Assembly: GCA_947477745.1 (NCBI GenBank)
Contig: CANJUF010000026.1
Span: 1-44,892 of the forward strand
DNA length: 44,892 nucleotides
Origin: Sphingomonadaceae bacterium
GTDB taxonomy: Bacteria > Pseudomonadota > Alphaproteobacteria > Sphingomonadales > Sphingomonadaceae
Direction of reading: 5' to 3'
In this document: one piece after another, positions 1 to 8,565 of the stretch
Layout: each line of letters begins with the position of its first letter
Numbering within the stretch: the stretch's first letter is position 1
Notes under the pieces: generated by a model
Told to the model about the DNA's origin: nothing
The model's database searches: none
Seen by the model: the letters and a program-made list of their open reading frames with translations, nothing else
Made by a program: the position numbers and the translations under genes

Positions 1-283
1 GAGGAGGCGTTGCCATGTGTGACTTGATCTGGCTGACAGATGCGCAAATGCGCAGGATCGAGCCGTATTTCCCACTTTCGCATGGAGTACCGCGTGTCGA
101 TGATCGCCGGATCATCAGCGGCATCATTTTCGTGATCCGCAATGGCTTGCGGTGGCGCGATGCACCCGCGCAGTACGGGCCAGCCAAGACGATCTACAAC
201 CGGTTCATCCGCTGGAGCCGCACACATTCATGTCTGCCATCTGCATCGCCGCAACCGTCATCTTCTGGCTCAATCAATGAGTC
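1..283 (+). mobile_element. IS5-family insertion sequence remnant, internally deleted
   Basis: A transposase N-terminus starts at 15 (WLTDAQMRRIEPYFP, then NGLRWRDAP and YNRFIRWSR), typical of the first part of IS5/IS427-type transposases. At about 218-226 the reading jumps directly to what looks like the extreme C-terminus of the same kind of transposase, in another frame: FMSAICIAATVIFWLNQ ending at a TGA at 278-280. The middle of the gene, including most of the DDE catalytic core, is missing, so the element cannot make transposase. The left end lies at or before the window edge. It sits about 160 bases upstream of ctrA. Family assignment is from recall of motifs; the exact IS name is not known. 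Confidence 0.75.
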
Positions 284-337
284 CTGAGCCTAGTTCTGGA
301 CATTCGCGACTCGCGGATTCAAGCACTTTACCTGACG

Positions 338-370
338 TTAACCTTTAGCCTTCATAGATCGTATGGTTAA
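338..370 (+). promoter_or_regulatory. TTAA half-sites upstream of ctrA, possible CtrA binding
   Basis: Two TTAA half-sites lie in the ctrA leader, GTTAACC at 337-343 and GGTTAATGG at 365-373. In Caulobacter and relatives CtrA binds TTAA-N7-TTAA and also half-sites, and it regulates its own gene. Here the spacing between the two TTAA boxes is 25 bases, so this is not a canonical full site. Autoregulation is an inference. Confidence 0.35.
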
Positions 371-441
371 TGGACCGCAATGACCGTTGAAGAACAGTTA
401 TGTGTGTGTTCGAACGGGGCAAGATAACAGGGGGCATACTC

Positions 442-1137
442 ATGCGCGTGCTGCTGATCGAAGACGAACCGACAACTGCAAGGGCCATCGAGCTCATGCT
501 CACTTCGGAGGGCTTCAACGTCTATTCCACCGATCTTGGCGAGGAAGGCCTCGATCTTGGCAAGCTGTATGATTACGACATCATTCTGCTCGATCTCAAT
601 CTTCCGGATATGCACGGTTACGACGTGCTCAAGAAGCTGCGCGTCGCCAAGGTGCAGACCCCGGTGCTGATCCTCTCGGGCATTTCGGAGATGGATTCGA
701 AGGTGCGCAGCTTTGGCTTCGGCGCCGACGACTATGTCACCAAGCCGTTCCACCGCGAGGAACTGGTCGCCCGCATTCATGCGGTCGTGCGCCGTTCCAA
801 GGGCCATTCGCAGTCGGTCATCAAGACCGGCAAGCTCACCGTCAATCTCGACGCAAAGACGGTCGAGGTCGATAGCGCGCGGGTGCATCTGACCGGCAAG
901 GAATATGCGATGCTCGAGCTGCTTTCGCTGCGCAAGGGCACCACGCTCACCAAGGAAATGTTCCTCAACCACCTTTACGGCGGCATGGACGAGCCCGAAC
1001 TCAAGATCATCGACGTGTTCATCTGCAAGCTGCGCAAGAAATTGAGCCACGCCTGCGGCGGCTCCAATTATATCGAGACAGTCTGGGGCCGCGGCTATGT
1101 GCTGCGCGATCCCGACGAGCAGGCCGAAGCGGCCTGA
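442..1137 (+). CDS. ctrA: Cell-cycle master response regulator CtrA
   Basis: Two-domain OmpR-type response regulator of 231 residues. The receiver domain (about 1-120) has the acidic pocket at E7/D8, the phospho-acceptor D51 (ILLDLNLPD) and the conserved K101 (VTKPFH). The winged-helix DNA-binding domain (about 125-222) ends with the [13 protein letters not shown] motif. The protein ends in Ala-Ala, which in Caulobacter CtrA is needed for ClpXP degradation. In Alphaproteobacteria CtrA, phosphorylated through the CckA-ChpT relay, controls cell-cycle, motility and division genes; in sphingomonads it is usually tied to motility and development. The start at 442 is chosen because of the AGGGGG ribosome site just upstream and the match to family length; an in-frame ATG at 400 would add 14 atypical residues. 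The next genes are separated by a terminator, so ctrA is probably monocistronic. Confidence 0.95.
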   Translation: MRVLLIEDEPTTARAIELMLTSEGFNVYSTDLGEEGLDLGKLYDYDIILLDLNLPDMHGYDVLKKLRVAKVQTPVLILSGISEMDSKVRSFGFGADDYVTKPFHREELVARIHAVVRRSKGHSQSVIKTGKLTVNLDAKTVEVDSARVHLTGKEYAMLELLSLRKGTTLTKEMFLNHLYGGMDEPELKIIDVFICKLRKKLSHACGGSNYIETVWGRGYVLRDPDEQAEAA

Positions 1138-1149
1138 CCTGTCTATTTG

Positions 1150-1204
1150 ATGCCGCATCGCTTTCTGCGAAAAACCGGATCCCACTTTTTCGCGCGATGC
1201 TCTT
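1150..1204. repeat. Dispersed palindromic repeat (alphaproteobacterial type)
   Basis: An imperfect inverted repeat: GCATCG (1155-1160) with GCGAAAAA (1167-1174) pairs with TTTTTCGC and CGATGC (to 1200), around a CCGGATCCCAC core. Near-identical palindromes with the AAAACCGG..CCCACTTTT core are widely scattered in intergenic DNA of Alphaproteobacteria. It lies directly after ctrA, and its transcript would fold into a hairpin. Confidence 0.6.
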
Positions 1205-1242
1205 AGAGTTACCCGGTTAAGCGTTGTGGGGGCAACGTAAGG

Positions 1243-1276
1243 CGGCCCGCTTTCCGAAAGGGAGGCGGGCCGTTTT
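1243..1276 (+). terminator. Rho-independent terminator after ctrA
   Basis: A perfect 8-bp stem, CGGCCCGC (1243-1250) with GCGGGCCG (1265-1272), is followed by TTTT. It lies between ctrA and the downstream small gene at 1342. Confidence 0.75.
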
Positions 1277-1341
1277 GCGCCTGCCTCAGGAACCCGGAGC
1301 GATCCCCCGTGTTCCGATCGTAACAATCTCGGGAATGCGAC

Positions 1342-1548
1342 ATGGCGGACAAGTTCAAGAAGGGCGATGCGGTCTCGTGGAAAAGCCACGGCGGCGAGGC
1401 GCACGGCAAGGTCGTCAAGAAATTGACCGAGCCGACCGCGATCAAGGGCCACAAGGTCGCCGCTTCCCCGGATAATCCCGAATTCCTGGTCGGAACCGGG
1501 GAAGGCAAGCGCGCGGCGCATAAACCGGGCGCGCTGCGGCGCGACTGA
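1342..1548 (+). CDS. Small DUF2945 / HVA1 TUDOR-like protein
   Basis: A 68-residue basic protein beginning MADKFKKGDAVSWKSHGG with the later motif EPTAIKGHKVAASPDNPE. This pattern fits the DUF2945 family (hypervirulence-associated TUDOR domain), small beta-barrel proteins of unknown function common in bacteria. It has no signal peptide or membrane segment. The stop codon lies one base before the ATG of the next gene (1550), so the two are probably co-transcribed and translationally coupled. Confidence 0.8.
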   Translation: MADKFKKGDAVSWKSHGGEAHGKVVKKLTEPTAIKGHKVAASPDNPEFLVGTGEGKRAAHKPGALRRD

Positions 1549-1549
1549 G

Positions 1550-1885
1550 ATGGCCGCCGAGACCTTCACCCCGACTCACCGGATGGCGGCGGCGGCAAGG
1601 CGCGGGCTGCGCCTGCGGGAAAAGTTCGGCCGCGGCGGAACCGAGGTGGGGGTAAGGCGCGCGCAGCAACTGGCAGGCCGCAAGCCGGTCACGGCCGAAG
1701 ACGTCAAATCGATGCACAGCTTCTTTGCGCGCCATGCGGTGGACAAGCAGGCCAAGGCGCACGAGTGGGATTCGGACAACGATCCCTCGGCCGGTTTCAT
1801 CGCCTGGCTGCTGTGGGGCGGCGATGCGGGCAAGGAGTGGGCCGACCGCAAGGCCGCCGCGCTCGGCAAATCGCGCGAAAGCTAA
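1550..1885 (+). CDS. Conserved hypothetical protein (111 aa)
   Basis: A 111-residue soluble protein. The order of features is a basic N-terminal segment with RRGLRLREKFGRGGTEVG, a central MHSFFARHAVDKQ motif, and a C-terminal GFIAWLLWGGDAGKEWADRK motif. I recall similar short sequences as stand-alone hypothetical proteins and near phage head genes in Alphaproteobacteria, but I cannot name a function. Start at 1550 directly follows the DUF2945 gene (one-base gap), which supports an operon of two. Confidence 0.75.
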   Translation: MAAETFTPTHRMAAAARRGLRLREKFGRGGTEVGVRRAQQLAGRKPVTAEDVKSMHSFFARHAVDKQAKAHEWDSDNDPSAGFIAWLLWGGDAGKEWADRKAAALGKSRES

Positions 1886-2013
1886 AGCCCAACCTCATCC
1901 ATCGCACTCACGTCTTGCTTGCCACCCCTCCCGCGCATATGCGAAATGCTCCACCCAGGAAGCATTGACCGCGCGGCCATGATCGATGGACGGCGCAAGG
2001 GGAGAGCACGAAC

Positions 2014-4056
2014 ATGTCCGATACGCTGACCAAGCCCAATCTCGGGATCGATCCCGAAACGCTCAAGAAAATCTACGTCCAGATGTCGCGCATCCACGAG
2101 GTGGACAAGGCGATCAAGGCGGGCCAGCAAGCCGGAAAGATGTTCTTCAGCTACTGGCCGATGACCGGCCAGGAATGCATCCCCGCCACGATCTCGACCA
2201 TGACCGACAACGACGACTACATGGTCACGATCTATCGCGGCATTCACGATCAGGTCGCCAAGGGCGTGGACCTTAAGGGCCTGTTCGCCGAGACGCTGGG
2301 CCGCAGCGCCGGCGTCAACAAGGGCAAGGGCGGCAGCCCTCACATTTCCGATCCTGCTTCGGGCTCGATGCTCACCACCGCCATCGTCGGCGCGGGCGCT
2401 CCGATCGCCAACGGGCTTGCGCTGGCCTCCAAGCTGCGCGGAGAGAAGCGCGTCACCGTGGTCAACTTCGGCGACGGCGCGACCTCGATCGGCGCGGTGC
2501 ACGAGGCGATGAACCTTGCCGGCGTGTGGAAGCTGCCGGTCATCTTCGTGTGCCAGAACAACCAGATCGGCGAATACACCAAGATTCCCGACTATACCGC
2601 CAGCCCCAATTTTGCGGGCCGCGCCGATGCGCTGGGCTTCAAGGGCATGGTGCTCGACGGCAACGATCCGGTCGCCTTCCACAAGGGCATGAGCGAGGCG
2701 GTCGAGATGGTGCGCGCGGGCAATGGCCCGGTCTTCGTCGAGGCGGTGACGCTGCGACTTGGCACGCACGCCGGTTTCCAGGACAACGAACTGCTCACCA
2801 AGGATGAGCTTGAGGCGGGCAAGGCCAACTGGCCGGTGCCGAAAACGCGTGCGCTGCTGATCGAAGCGGGCATCGCTACGGAGGACGAGCTTGCCGCGAT
2901 CGATTCGGCTGCTGCCGCCGAAGTGAAGGAAGCGGTCGATTTCGCGCTCGCCGCTGAGGAAACCACCACCGCGGTGATGTTCGAAGACGTTTACGCCGAC
3001 AATACCGTAGTGCCGCGCCGCGGTGTCTACCCGGTGCGCGAGGCCGAAGGGCCGATGACCGGCGAAACCCGCGAAATGGGCATGTTCGAGGCGATCATCT
3101 CGGCGCAGGACAATGCGCTCGAGGCCGATCCCGGCGTGTTCCTGCTGGGCGAGGACATCGGCGATCCGCCGGGCGGCGTGTTCAAGACCTCGGCCGGCTT
3201 GCAGACCAAGTGGGGCAAGGAGCGCGTGCGCCCCACCCCGATCGCGGAGCAGGCGATCATCGGCTGCGGAATCGGCGCGGCCCTGGTGGGCATGCGCCCG
3301 GTCGCCGAGATCATGTTCAGCGATTTCACCGCCGTGTGCATCGACCAGATCGCCAACCATGCCGCCAAGCAGCGCTACATGTCTGGCAGCGCGACCAATG
3401 TGCCGCTGACGATCCGCGTGCTTACCTCGGGCGGGATCGGCGGCTTTGGCGCGCAGCACAGCCAGTCACTCGAAGCCTGGCTCCTGCATACGCCGGGCCT
3501 CAAGGTCGCCTATCCCTCCAACGTCGCCGACGCCAAGGGCCTCCTGACCTCGGCGATCTGGGACGACGATCCGGTCGTCATCATGGAATCGATGGCGCTG
3601 ATCTTCGGCGCGCCCAAGCAGACCGTACCGGTGGGTGATTACCGCGTGCCGCTCGGCGTCGCCAAGACCGTGCGCGAAGGTACCGACATCAGCCTCATCA
3701 CTTACGGCTGGACGCTGCACCAGTGCATGGCCGCCGCCGAGCAGCTGGCCAAGGACGGCATCAACGCCGAATTGATCGATCTGCGCACGCTGATGCCGAT
3801 CGACTATCACCGCGTACTCGATTCGGTAAAGAAGACCGGCCGTGCGCTGGTAGTCCACGCCGCCACCGAGTTCTGTGGGCTCGGTTCGGAAATCGCCGCG
3901 ACCATCAACGAGGAACTGTTCGGCAAGTTGAAGGCACCTGCCTGCCGGTTCGGCGCGGACTACATCCCGATCAGCTTCAACGCCAAGATCGAGGCGGCGC
4001 AAATGCCCAATGCGGCTTCGATCGCCGCGCGCGTAAAGGAAGTCTGCGCTTACTGA
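2014..4056 (+). CDS. Thiamine-diphosphate dependent 2-oxoacid/acetoin-type dehydrogenase E1, fused alpha and beta subunits
   Basis: A 680-residue fusion of the two E1 subunits. The alpha part (about 1-330) carries the thiamine-diphosphate motif GDG at 153-155 and NN at 182-183 (GDGATSIGAVHEAMN to CQNN). The beta part (from about 350) begins MFEAIISAQDNALEADP and includes FLLGEDIGDPPGGVFK, PIAEQAIIGCGIGAAL and LIDLRTLMPID. Such E1 enzymes decarboxylate a 2-oxoacid (or cleave acetoin) and pass the acyl group to a lipoyl E2. No E2 or E3 gene is next to it, so the partner complex must be elsewhere and the substrate (pyruvate, branched-chain oxoacid or acetoin) is not decided. A strong ribosome site (AAGGGGAGAG) precedes the ATG. 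Confidence 0.85.
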   Translation: MSDTLTKPNLGIDPETLKKIYVQMSRIHEVDKAIKAGQQAGKMFFSYWPMTGQECIPATISTMTDNDDYMVTIYRGIHDQVAKGVDLKGLFAETLGRSAGVNKGKGGSPHISDPASGSMLTTAIVGAGAPIANGLALASKLRGEKRVTVVNFGDGATSIGAVHEAMNLAGVWKLPVIFVCQNNQIGEYTKIPDYTASPNFAGRADALGFKGMVLDGNDPVAFHKGMSEAVEMVRAGNGPVFVEAVTLRLGTHAGFQDNELLTKDELEAGKANWPVPKTRALLIEAGIATEDELAAIDSAAAAEVKEAVDFALAAEETTTAVMFEDVYADNTVVPRRGVYPVREAEGPMTGETREMGMFEAIISAQDNALEADPGVFLLGEDIGDPPGGVFKTSAGLQTKWGKERVRPTPIAEQAIIGCGIGAALVGMRPVAEIMFSDFTAVCIDQIANHAAKQRYMSGSATNVPLTIRVLTSGGIGGFGAQHSQSLEAWLLHTPGLKVAYPSNVADAKGLLTSAIWDDDPVVIMESMALIFGAPKQTVPVGDYRVPLGVAKTVREGTDISLITYGWTLHQCMAAAEQLAKDGINAELIDLRTLMPIDYHRVLDSVKKTGRALVVHAATEFCGLGSEIAATINEELFGKLKAPACRFGADYIPISFNAKIEAAQMPNAASIAARVKEVCAY

Positions 4057-4082
4057 GCTGAAGTAACAATCTCGACCACATG

Positions 4083-4222
4083 CCCCTCCTCTTCAGGGGA
4101 GGGGCAGCGAGACTTGCCAAGCCATCGGCGAGGCTAGTCACAGCGGGGTGGGGCGGAAGTTCGAACACTCTGCGCTATCCCAAGCCCCCACCCCTCGATC
4201 CCCTCCCCTCAAGGGGAGGGGA
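4083..4222. repeat. Paired GC-rich palindromic intergenic repeat
   Basis: Two purine/pyrimidine palindromes bound the gap between the E1 gene and trmB. The left one is at 4083-4104 (CCCCTCCTCTTCAGGGGAGG and following). The right one is a perfect 11-bp stem with a two-base loop, 4199-4209 against 4212-4222. Between them lies GCAGCGAGACTTG, AGGCTAG and GCGGGGTGGG, the usual filler of this repeat class in sphingomonads. The right palindrome supplies the purine-rich ribosome site of trmB. Confidence 0.7.
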
Positions 4223-4231
4223 GGATTCTTC

Positions 4232-4936
4232 ATGAGCGCGAACAAGCCCGGCGATCCCCTGACTCTCAACCGGCTTTATGGCCGGTCGGTAGGCAAGCCG
4301 CTGCGGCAGGGCCAGCAGGAGCTTATCGAGCGGCTGCTGCCGCAGATCGCGGTGCCCGCCGAAGGACCGGTGACGGCCGAGCGCCTGTTCGGCTTCGATC
4401 GCCCGCTGCATTTCGAGATCGGTTTCGGCGGCGGCGAGCATATGGCAGGCCGTGCCGACATGCTGCCCGACCACGGCTTCATCGGTGCTGAGCCGTTCCT
4501 CAACGGCGTCGCCCAGGCGTTGGTCCAGGTGAAGGACCGCCGCCTCGGCAATGTGCGCCTGCACCACGGCGACGCGCTCGAAGTGCTGGCGCGCATTCCC
4601 GACGGCGCGTTGTCGTTCGTCTATCTGCTGCACCCCGATCCATGGCCCAAGGCGCGCCACGCCAAGCGGCGGATGGTAAACCAGGGGCCGATTGCGCTGA
4701 TTGCTCGCAAGCTCAGGCCCGGCGGCGAATTCCGCTTCGGCACCGATCACCCGGTTTATCTGCGCCATGCGCTTATGGTTATGCAGCGCTTCGGCGATCA
4801 GTTCGAATGGCTATGCAAGAGCCCGGCCGATTTCCTTACCCGGCCCGGCGGCTGGCCCGAAACCCGCTACGAGGCCAAGGCGCGGAAGCAGGGCCACGAG
4901 GTTTGGTATTTCCGCTGGAGGCGCACCGGAGGGTAG
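4232..4936 (+). CDS. trmB: tRNA (guanine-N7)-methyltransferase
   Basis: A 234-residue Rossmann-fold, SAM-dependent methyltransferase that makes m7G46 in the variable loop of tRNA. Visible motifs are the SAM-binding FEIGFGGGEH (about residue 66), the acidic IGAEPFLNGV, HPDPWPKARHAKRRMVN (the TrmB signature with catalytic Asp), and FGTDHPVYLRHAL near the C-terminus. The start at 4232 (MSANKPGDP) fits family length; the upstream in-frame ATG at 4148 would translate the palindromic repeat. The ribosome site GGGGAGGGGAGG comes from that repeat. Confidence 0.93.
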   Translation: MSANKPGDPLTLNRLYGRSVGKPLRQGQQELIERLLPQIAVPAEGPVTAERLFGFDRPLHFEIGFGGGEHMAGRADMLPDHGFIGAEPFLNGVAQALVQVKDRRLGNVRLHHGDALEVLARIPDGALSFVYLLHPDPWPKARHAKRRMVNQGPIALIARKLRPGGEFRFGTDHPVYLRHALMVMQRFGDQFEWLCKSPADFLTRPGGWPETRYEAKARKQGHEVWYFRWRRTGG

Positions 4937-5001
4937 ACCGAAACGCGCCTCCTACCGTCGCGGTTCTTTCGCCTGAGCTTGTCTCGCGCTAGGCGATTGG
5001 C

Positions 5002-6156
5002 ATGAGCGAAGCGTCCTTTCCCGAAATCCGCGATTCCGTGCGCCGGCTGTGCGCGGATTTCCCCGGCAGCTACTGGCAGGCGAAGGACCGAGAGCGCGCC
5101 TATCCCACCGAATTCGTCCGCACCCTGACCGAGGCCGGGTTTCTTTCCGTGCTGATCCCCGAGCAATATGGCGGCTCGGGTCTCGGCCTCGGTGCGGCGA
5201 CCGCCATCCTCGAGGAAATCCACCGTTCGGGCTGCAATGGCGGCGCGTGCCATGCGCAGATGTATGTGATGGGCACAGTTCTCAAGCACGGCAGCGACGC
5301 GCAAAAGGAGCAATACCTGCCGGCCGTCGCGAACGGCGAACTTCGCCTGCAGGCTTTCGGCGTGACCGAGCCGACCAGCGGCACCGACACCTCGCGGATC
5401 CGCACTTTCGCGCGCAAGGAAGGCGACGAATACGTCGTCTCGGGGCAGAAAATCTGGATCAGCCGGGCCGAGCATTCCGATCTGATGGTGGTCCTGGTGC
5501 GCACGACGCCGCGCGAGGACTGCGCCAAAAGCTCGGACGGGATGAGCGTGCTGCTGGTCGACATGCGCGAAGCGGTCGGCAACGGGCTCACGATCCGCCC
5601 CATCCGCACGATGCTCAACCACGCCACCACCGAGCTGTTCTTCGACGAACTGCGCGTTCCCGCCGCCAACTTGATCGGCGAGGAAGGCATGGGCTTCCGC
5701 TACATCCTGTCAGGCATGAATGCCGAACGCATCCTGATCGCCAGCGAATGCATCGGCGACGGCAGGTTCTTCATCGACCGGGCCAGCGCCTATGCCAGCG
5801 AGCGGCAGGTATTCGGGCGCGCGATCGGCGAGAACCAGGGCGTGCAGTTTCCCATCGCCCGCGCCTATGTCCAGGTGAGCGCGGCGGCGCTGATGGTCGA
5901 CAAGGCCGCCGCGCTGTTCGATGCCGGCGAAGCGTGCGGGACCGAAGCCAACATGGCCAAGATGCTTGCCTCGGAGGCCAGCTGGTATGCCGCCGATCAG
6001 TGCCTGCAGACGCACGGCGGGTTCGGCTTTGCCGAAGAGTACGACATCGAGCGCAAGTTTCGCGAGACGCGGCTTTACCAGACCGCGCCGATCAGCACTA
6101 ACCTCATCCTGAGCCACGTCGCCACGCATGCGCTGGGCCTGCCGAAAAGCTTTTGA
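5002..6156 (+). CDS. Acyl-CoA dehydrogenase family protein
   Basis: A 384-residue FAD enzyme of the acyl-CoA dehydrogenase fold: N-terminal helical domain (IPEQYGGSGLGLG), middle beta domain (FGVTEPTSGTDTSRI and WISRAEHSD) and C-terminal helical domain (ERQVFGRAIGENQGVQ, LQTHGGFGFAEEYDIER). It would oxidise an acyl-CoA to the 2-enoyl-CoA and pass electrons to ETF. The segment that usually reads YEGTSEIQ and holds the catalytic Glu instead reads TAPISTNLI. A Glu in LASEASWYAADQ aligns by eye with the alternative base position of isovaleryl-CoA dehydrogenase, but that Glu is common in the superfamily. The substrate is unknown. It converges with the malic enzyme gene. Confidence 0.88.
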   Translation: MSEASFPEIRDSVRRLCADFPGSYWQAKDRERAYPTEFVRTLTEAGFLSVLIPEQYGGSGLGLGAATAILEEIHRSGCNGGACHAQMYVMGTVLKHGSDAQKEQYLPAVANGELRLQAFGVTEPTSGTDTSRIRTFARKEGDEYVVSGQKIWISRAEHSDLMVVLVRTTPREDCAKSSDGMSVLLVDMREAVGNGLTIRPIRTMLNHATTELFFDELRVPAANLIGEEGMGFRYILSGMNAERILIASECIGDGRFFIDRASAYASERQVFGRAIGENQGVQFPIARAYVQVSAAALMVDKAAALFDAGEACGTEANMAKMLASEASWYAADQCLQTHGGFGFAEEYDIERKFRETRLYQTAPISTNLILSHVATHALGLPKSF

Positions 6157-6189
6157 TGGGCGCGCCCGCCGCTAAGACGAAGTAGCTTT

Positions 6190-8451
6190 TCAGCCCGCAA
6201 TCCCCGCTGCCGCCAGCACCGCCAAGGTCAGCACATCCGGCGCGATCGCCGTCATCGGCGCGACCTGCACAGGCTTTTCCATGCCGATCAGCATCGGCCC
6301 GATGGTCGCCTGTCCCGCCAGTTCGCGCAGTAGCTTGGCCGAGATGTTGGCCGATTGCAGCCCCGGCATGATCAGGACGTTGGCAGGCCCGGTCAGCCGG
6401 CTGAACGGATAGTTCTTCATGATCGTGGGATTGAGCGCGGCATCGGGGGCAAGATCGCCCTCGTATTCGAAGCCCGGCTGGCGTTGGTCGAGGATCTGCA
6501 CCGCCTCGCGGATCGGGTCGAGCCACTGGCCCTCGGGATTGCCGAAGGTCGAATAGGACAGGAAGGCGACGCGCGGCTCGTGTCCCAGGCGGCGGGCGAC
6601 AGCCGCGGTCTCGATGGCGATGGTCGCCAGTTCCTGAGCTGAAGGACGCTCGTTGATCGTGGTGTCGGCAAGGAACGTCGTGTTGTTCTTGCCGACAAGC
6701 ACGTGGATGCCGAAAGGCAGATGGCCCGGCTTGGGATCGAGCACGCGGCGGATCTCGATCATTGACTGCGCGAAGGGCCGGGTCATGCCGGTGATCATCG
6801 CATCGCCGACGCCCAGCTTGAGCAGGCCCGAGGCAAAGATGTTGCGGTCGTTCCTGACCATGCGCAGCACGTCGCGCTCGAGATAGCCGCGCCGCTGCAG
6901 GCGTTCGTAAAGCATCTCGACCAGCGGCCCGACATGTTCCGATACGGCGGAATTCTCGATTGTGTAGCTGTGCGGATCGGATACGCCGAGCTCTTCCATC
7001 TTTGCGATCACGGCGGCGGTGCGTCCGACAAGGATCGGCTCGCCATAGCCGAAATCGCGATACTGGACCGCCGCGCGCAGCACGATCTCGTCTTCGGCTT
7101 CGGCAAAGATCACCCGCTTGGGGTTCTGCTTGACCTGCGCATAGACGTTGGTGAGCACTGAAGTCGTTGGGTTGAGGCGGCTCTTGAGTGCATGGCGGTA
7201 GGCGTCGAAATCCTCGATCGCAAGCTGCGCAACGCCCGAATCCATCGCCGCCTTGGCGACGGCGGAGGGGACCACTTCCATCAGGCGCGGATCGAACGGC
7301 GCGGGGATGATGTAATCGCGCCCGAACTGGTGATTGGTGCCATAGGCGACCGCGACTTCCTCGGGCACCTGCTCGCGGGCGAGCTCGGCGATGGCGCGGG
7401 CGGCGGCGATCTTCATCTCTTCGTTGATCGCGGTTGCCCGCACGTCGAGCGCGCCGCGAAAGATGAACGGGAAACCCAGCACGTTGTTGACCTGGTTGGG
7501 ATAGTCCGACCGGCCGGTGGCGACGATGGCATCGGGCCGCGCGGCGAGCGCGTCGGGCGGGGTAATCTCGGGATCGGGATTGGCCATCGCGAAAATGATC
7601 GGATCCTTCGCCATGTCCATGATCATTTCGGGCTTAAGCGCGCCGGCGACCGACAGGCCGAAGAACACATCGGCGCCCTTCATCGCATCGGTCAGGGTGC
7701 GCGCCTGAGTGTCGATCGCATGAGCCGACTTGAACTGATCGACGTTCTCGCGCCCGATGTAGATCACGCCGCGGCTGTCGCAGACGGTCACGTTTTCGTG
7801 GCGCACGCCCATCGACTTGACGAGCGAGGTGCAGGCCAGCGCCGATGCGCCTGCACCGTTGACCACCACCTTGATGTCCGCGAGATTGCGGCCGGTGATG
7901 TGGCAGGCATTGATCAGGCCGGCAGCGGCGATGATCGCGGTGCCGTGCTGATCATCGTGCATGACCGGAATGTTCATGCGTTCACGCAGCGTCTGCTCGA
8001 TGATGAAGCATTCGGGCGCGGCGATGTCTTCGAGGTTGATGCCGCCGAAGCTCGGCTCCATCATCGCGATCGCCTCGATCAGGGCCTCGGTGTCCTCGCT
8101 GTCGAGCTCGATGTCGATCGAATCGACGTCGGCGAAGCGTTTGAACAGCACTGCCTTGCCTTCCATCACCGGCTTGGAAGCCAGCGCGCCAAGATTGCCC
8201 ATGCCCAGAATGGCGGTGCCGTTGGAGATCACTGCAACGAGATTGCCCTTGGCGGTGTAATCGTAAGCGGTTGCCGGATCGTCGGCGATTGCCTGCACCG
8301 GCACGGCGACGCCCGGAGAATAGGCGAGGCTGAGGTCGCGCTGGCTCGCCATCGGCTTGCTGGCGATGATCTCGATCTTACCGGGGCGAATGGTCTTGTG
8401 GTAGAACAGCGCCTCGCGGTCGGTAAAACTGACGTTGTTGTCTTCTGCCAA
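6190..8451 (-). CDS. maeB: NADP-dependent malic enzyme with C-terminal phosphotransacetylase domain
   Basis: A 753-residue two-domain protein. The malic enzyme part (about 1-430) has [11 protein letters not shown], the metal/substrate region [20 protein letters not shown], the [12 protein letters not shown]ossmann motif and [12 protein letters not shown]. The phosphotransacetylase-like part (about 440-753) has [20 protein letters not shown] and later [20 protein letters not shown]; in MaeB this part is usually regulatory and binds acetyl-CoA. It converts malate to pyruvate, making NADPH. The start is a TTG at 8451 preceded by AGGAG seven bases upstream. It is divergent from mutS, with a 114-base shared upstream gap. 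Confidence 0.93.
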   Translation of the reverse strand: MAEDNNVSFTDREALFYHKTIRPGKIEIIASKPMASQRDLSLAYSPGVAVPVQAIADDPATAYDYTAKGNLVAVISNGTAILGMGNLGALASKPVMEGKAVLFKRFADVDSIDIELDSEDTEALIEAIAMMEPSFGGINLEDIAAPECFIIEQTLRERMNIPVMHDDQHGTAIIAAAGLINACHITGRNLADIKVVVNGAGASALACTSLVKSMGVRHENVTVCDSRGVIYIGRENVDQFKSAHAIDTQARTLTDAMKGADVFFGLSVAGALKPEMIMDMAKDPIIFAMANPDPEITPPDALAARPDAIVATGRSDYPNQVNNVLGFPFIFRGALDVRATAINEEMKIAAARAIAELAREQVPEEVAVAYGTNHQFGRDYIIPAPFDPRLMEVVPSAVAKAAMDSGVAQLAIEDFDAYRHALKSRLNPTTSVLTNVYAQVKQNPKRVIFAEAEDEIVLRAAVQYRDFGYGEPILVGRTAAVIAKMEELGVSDPHSYTIENSAVSEHVGPLVEMLYERLQRRGYLERDVLRMVRNDRNIFASGLLKLGVGDAMITGMTRPFAQSMIEIRRVLDPKPGHLPFGIHVLVGKNNTTFLADTTINERPSAQELATIAIETAAVARRLGHEPRVAFLSYSTFGNPEGQWLDPIREAVQILDQRQPGFEYEGDLAPDAALNPTIMKNYPFSRLTGPANVLIMPGLQSANISAKLLRELAGQATIGPMLIGMEKPVQVAPMTAIAPDVLTLAVLAAAGIAG

Positions 8452-8565
8452 TGTAATTCTCCTGTTGGCCGAGCGAATAGACCAAGCTGCCCGCCGACGC
8501 GATAGGGGAAATGTTGCGTCGCAGCGTTTTGCGAATCGCGCCCGCGCCCGCTACGCCTTGCGGCG

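Noticed and set aside
1882..3459. 525-codon open frame on the reverse strand
   Set aside because: It is a shadow of the E1 fusion gene: low-complexity His/Arg/Asp-rich translation with no motif, opposite a clear enzyme.
7192..8505. 437-codon forward open frame
   Set aside because: Antisense shadow of the malic enzyme gene, again His/Gly/Arg-rich and without any family motif.
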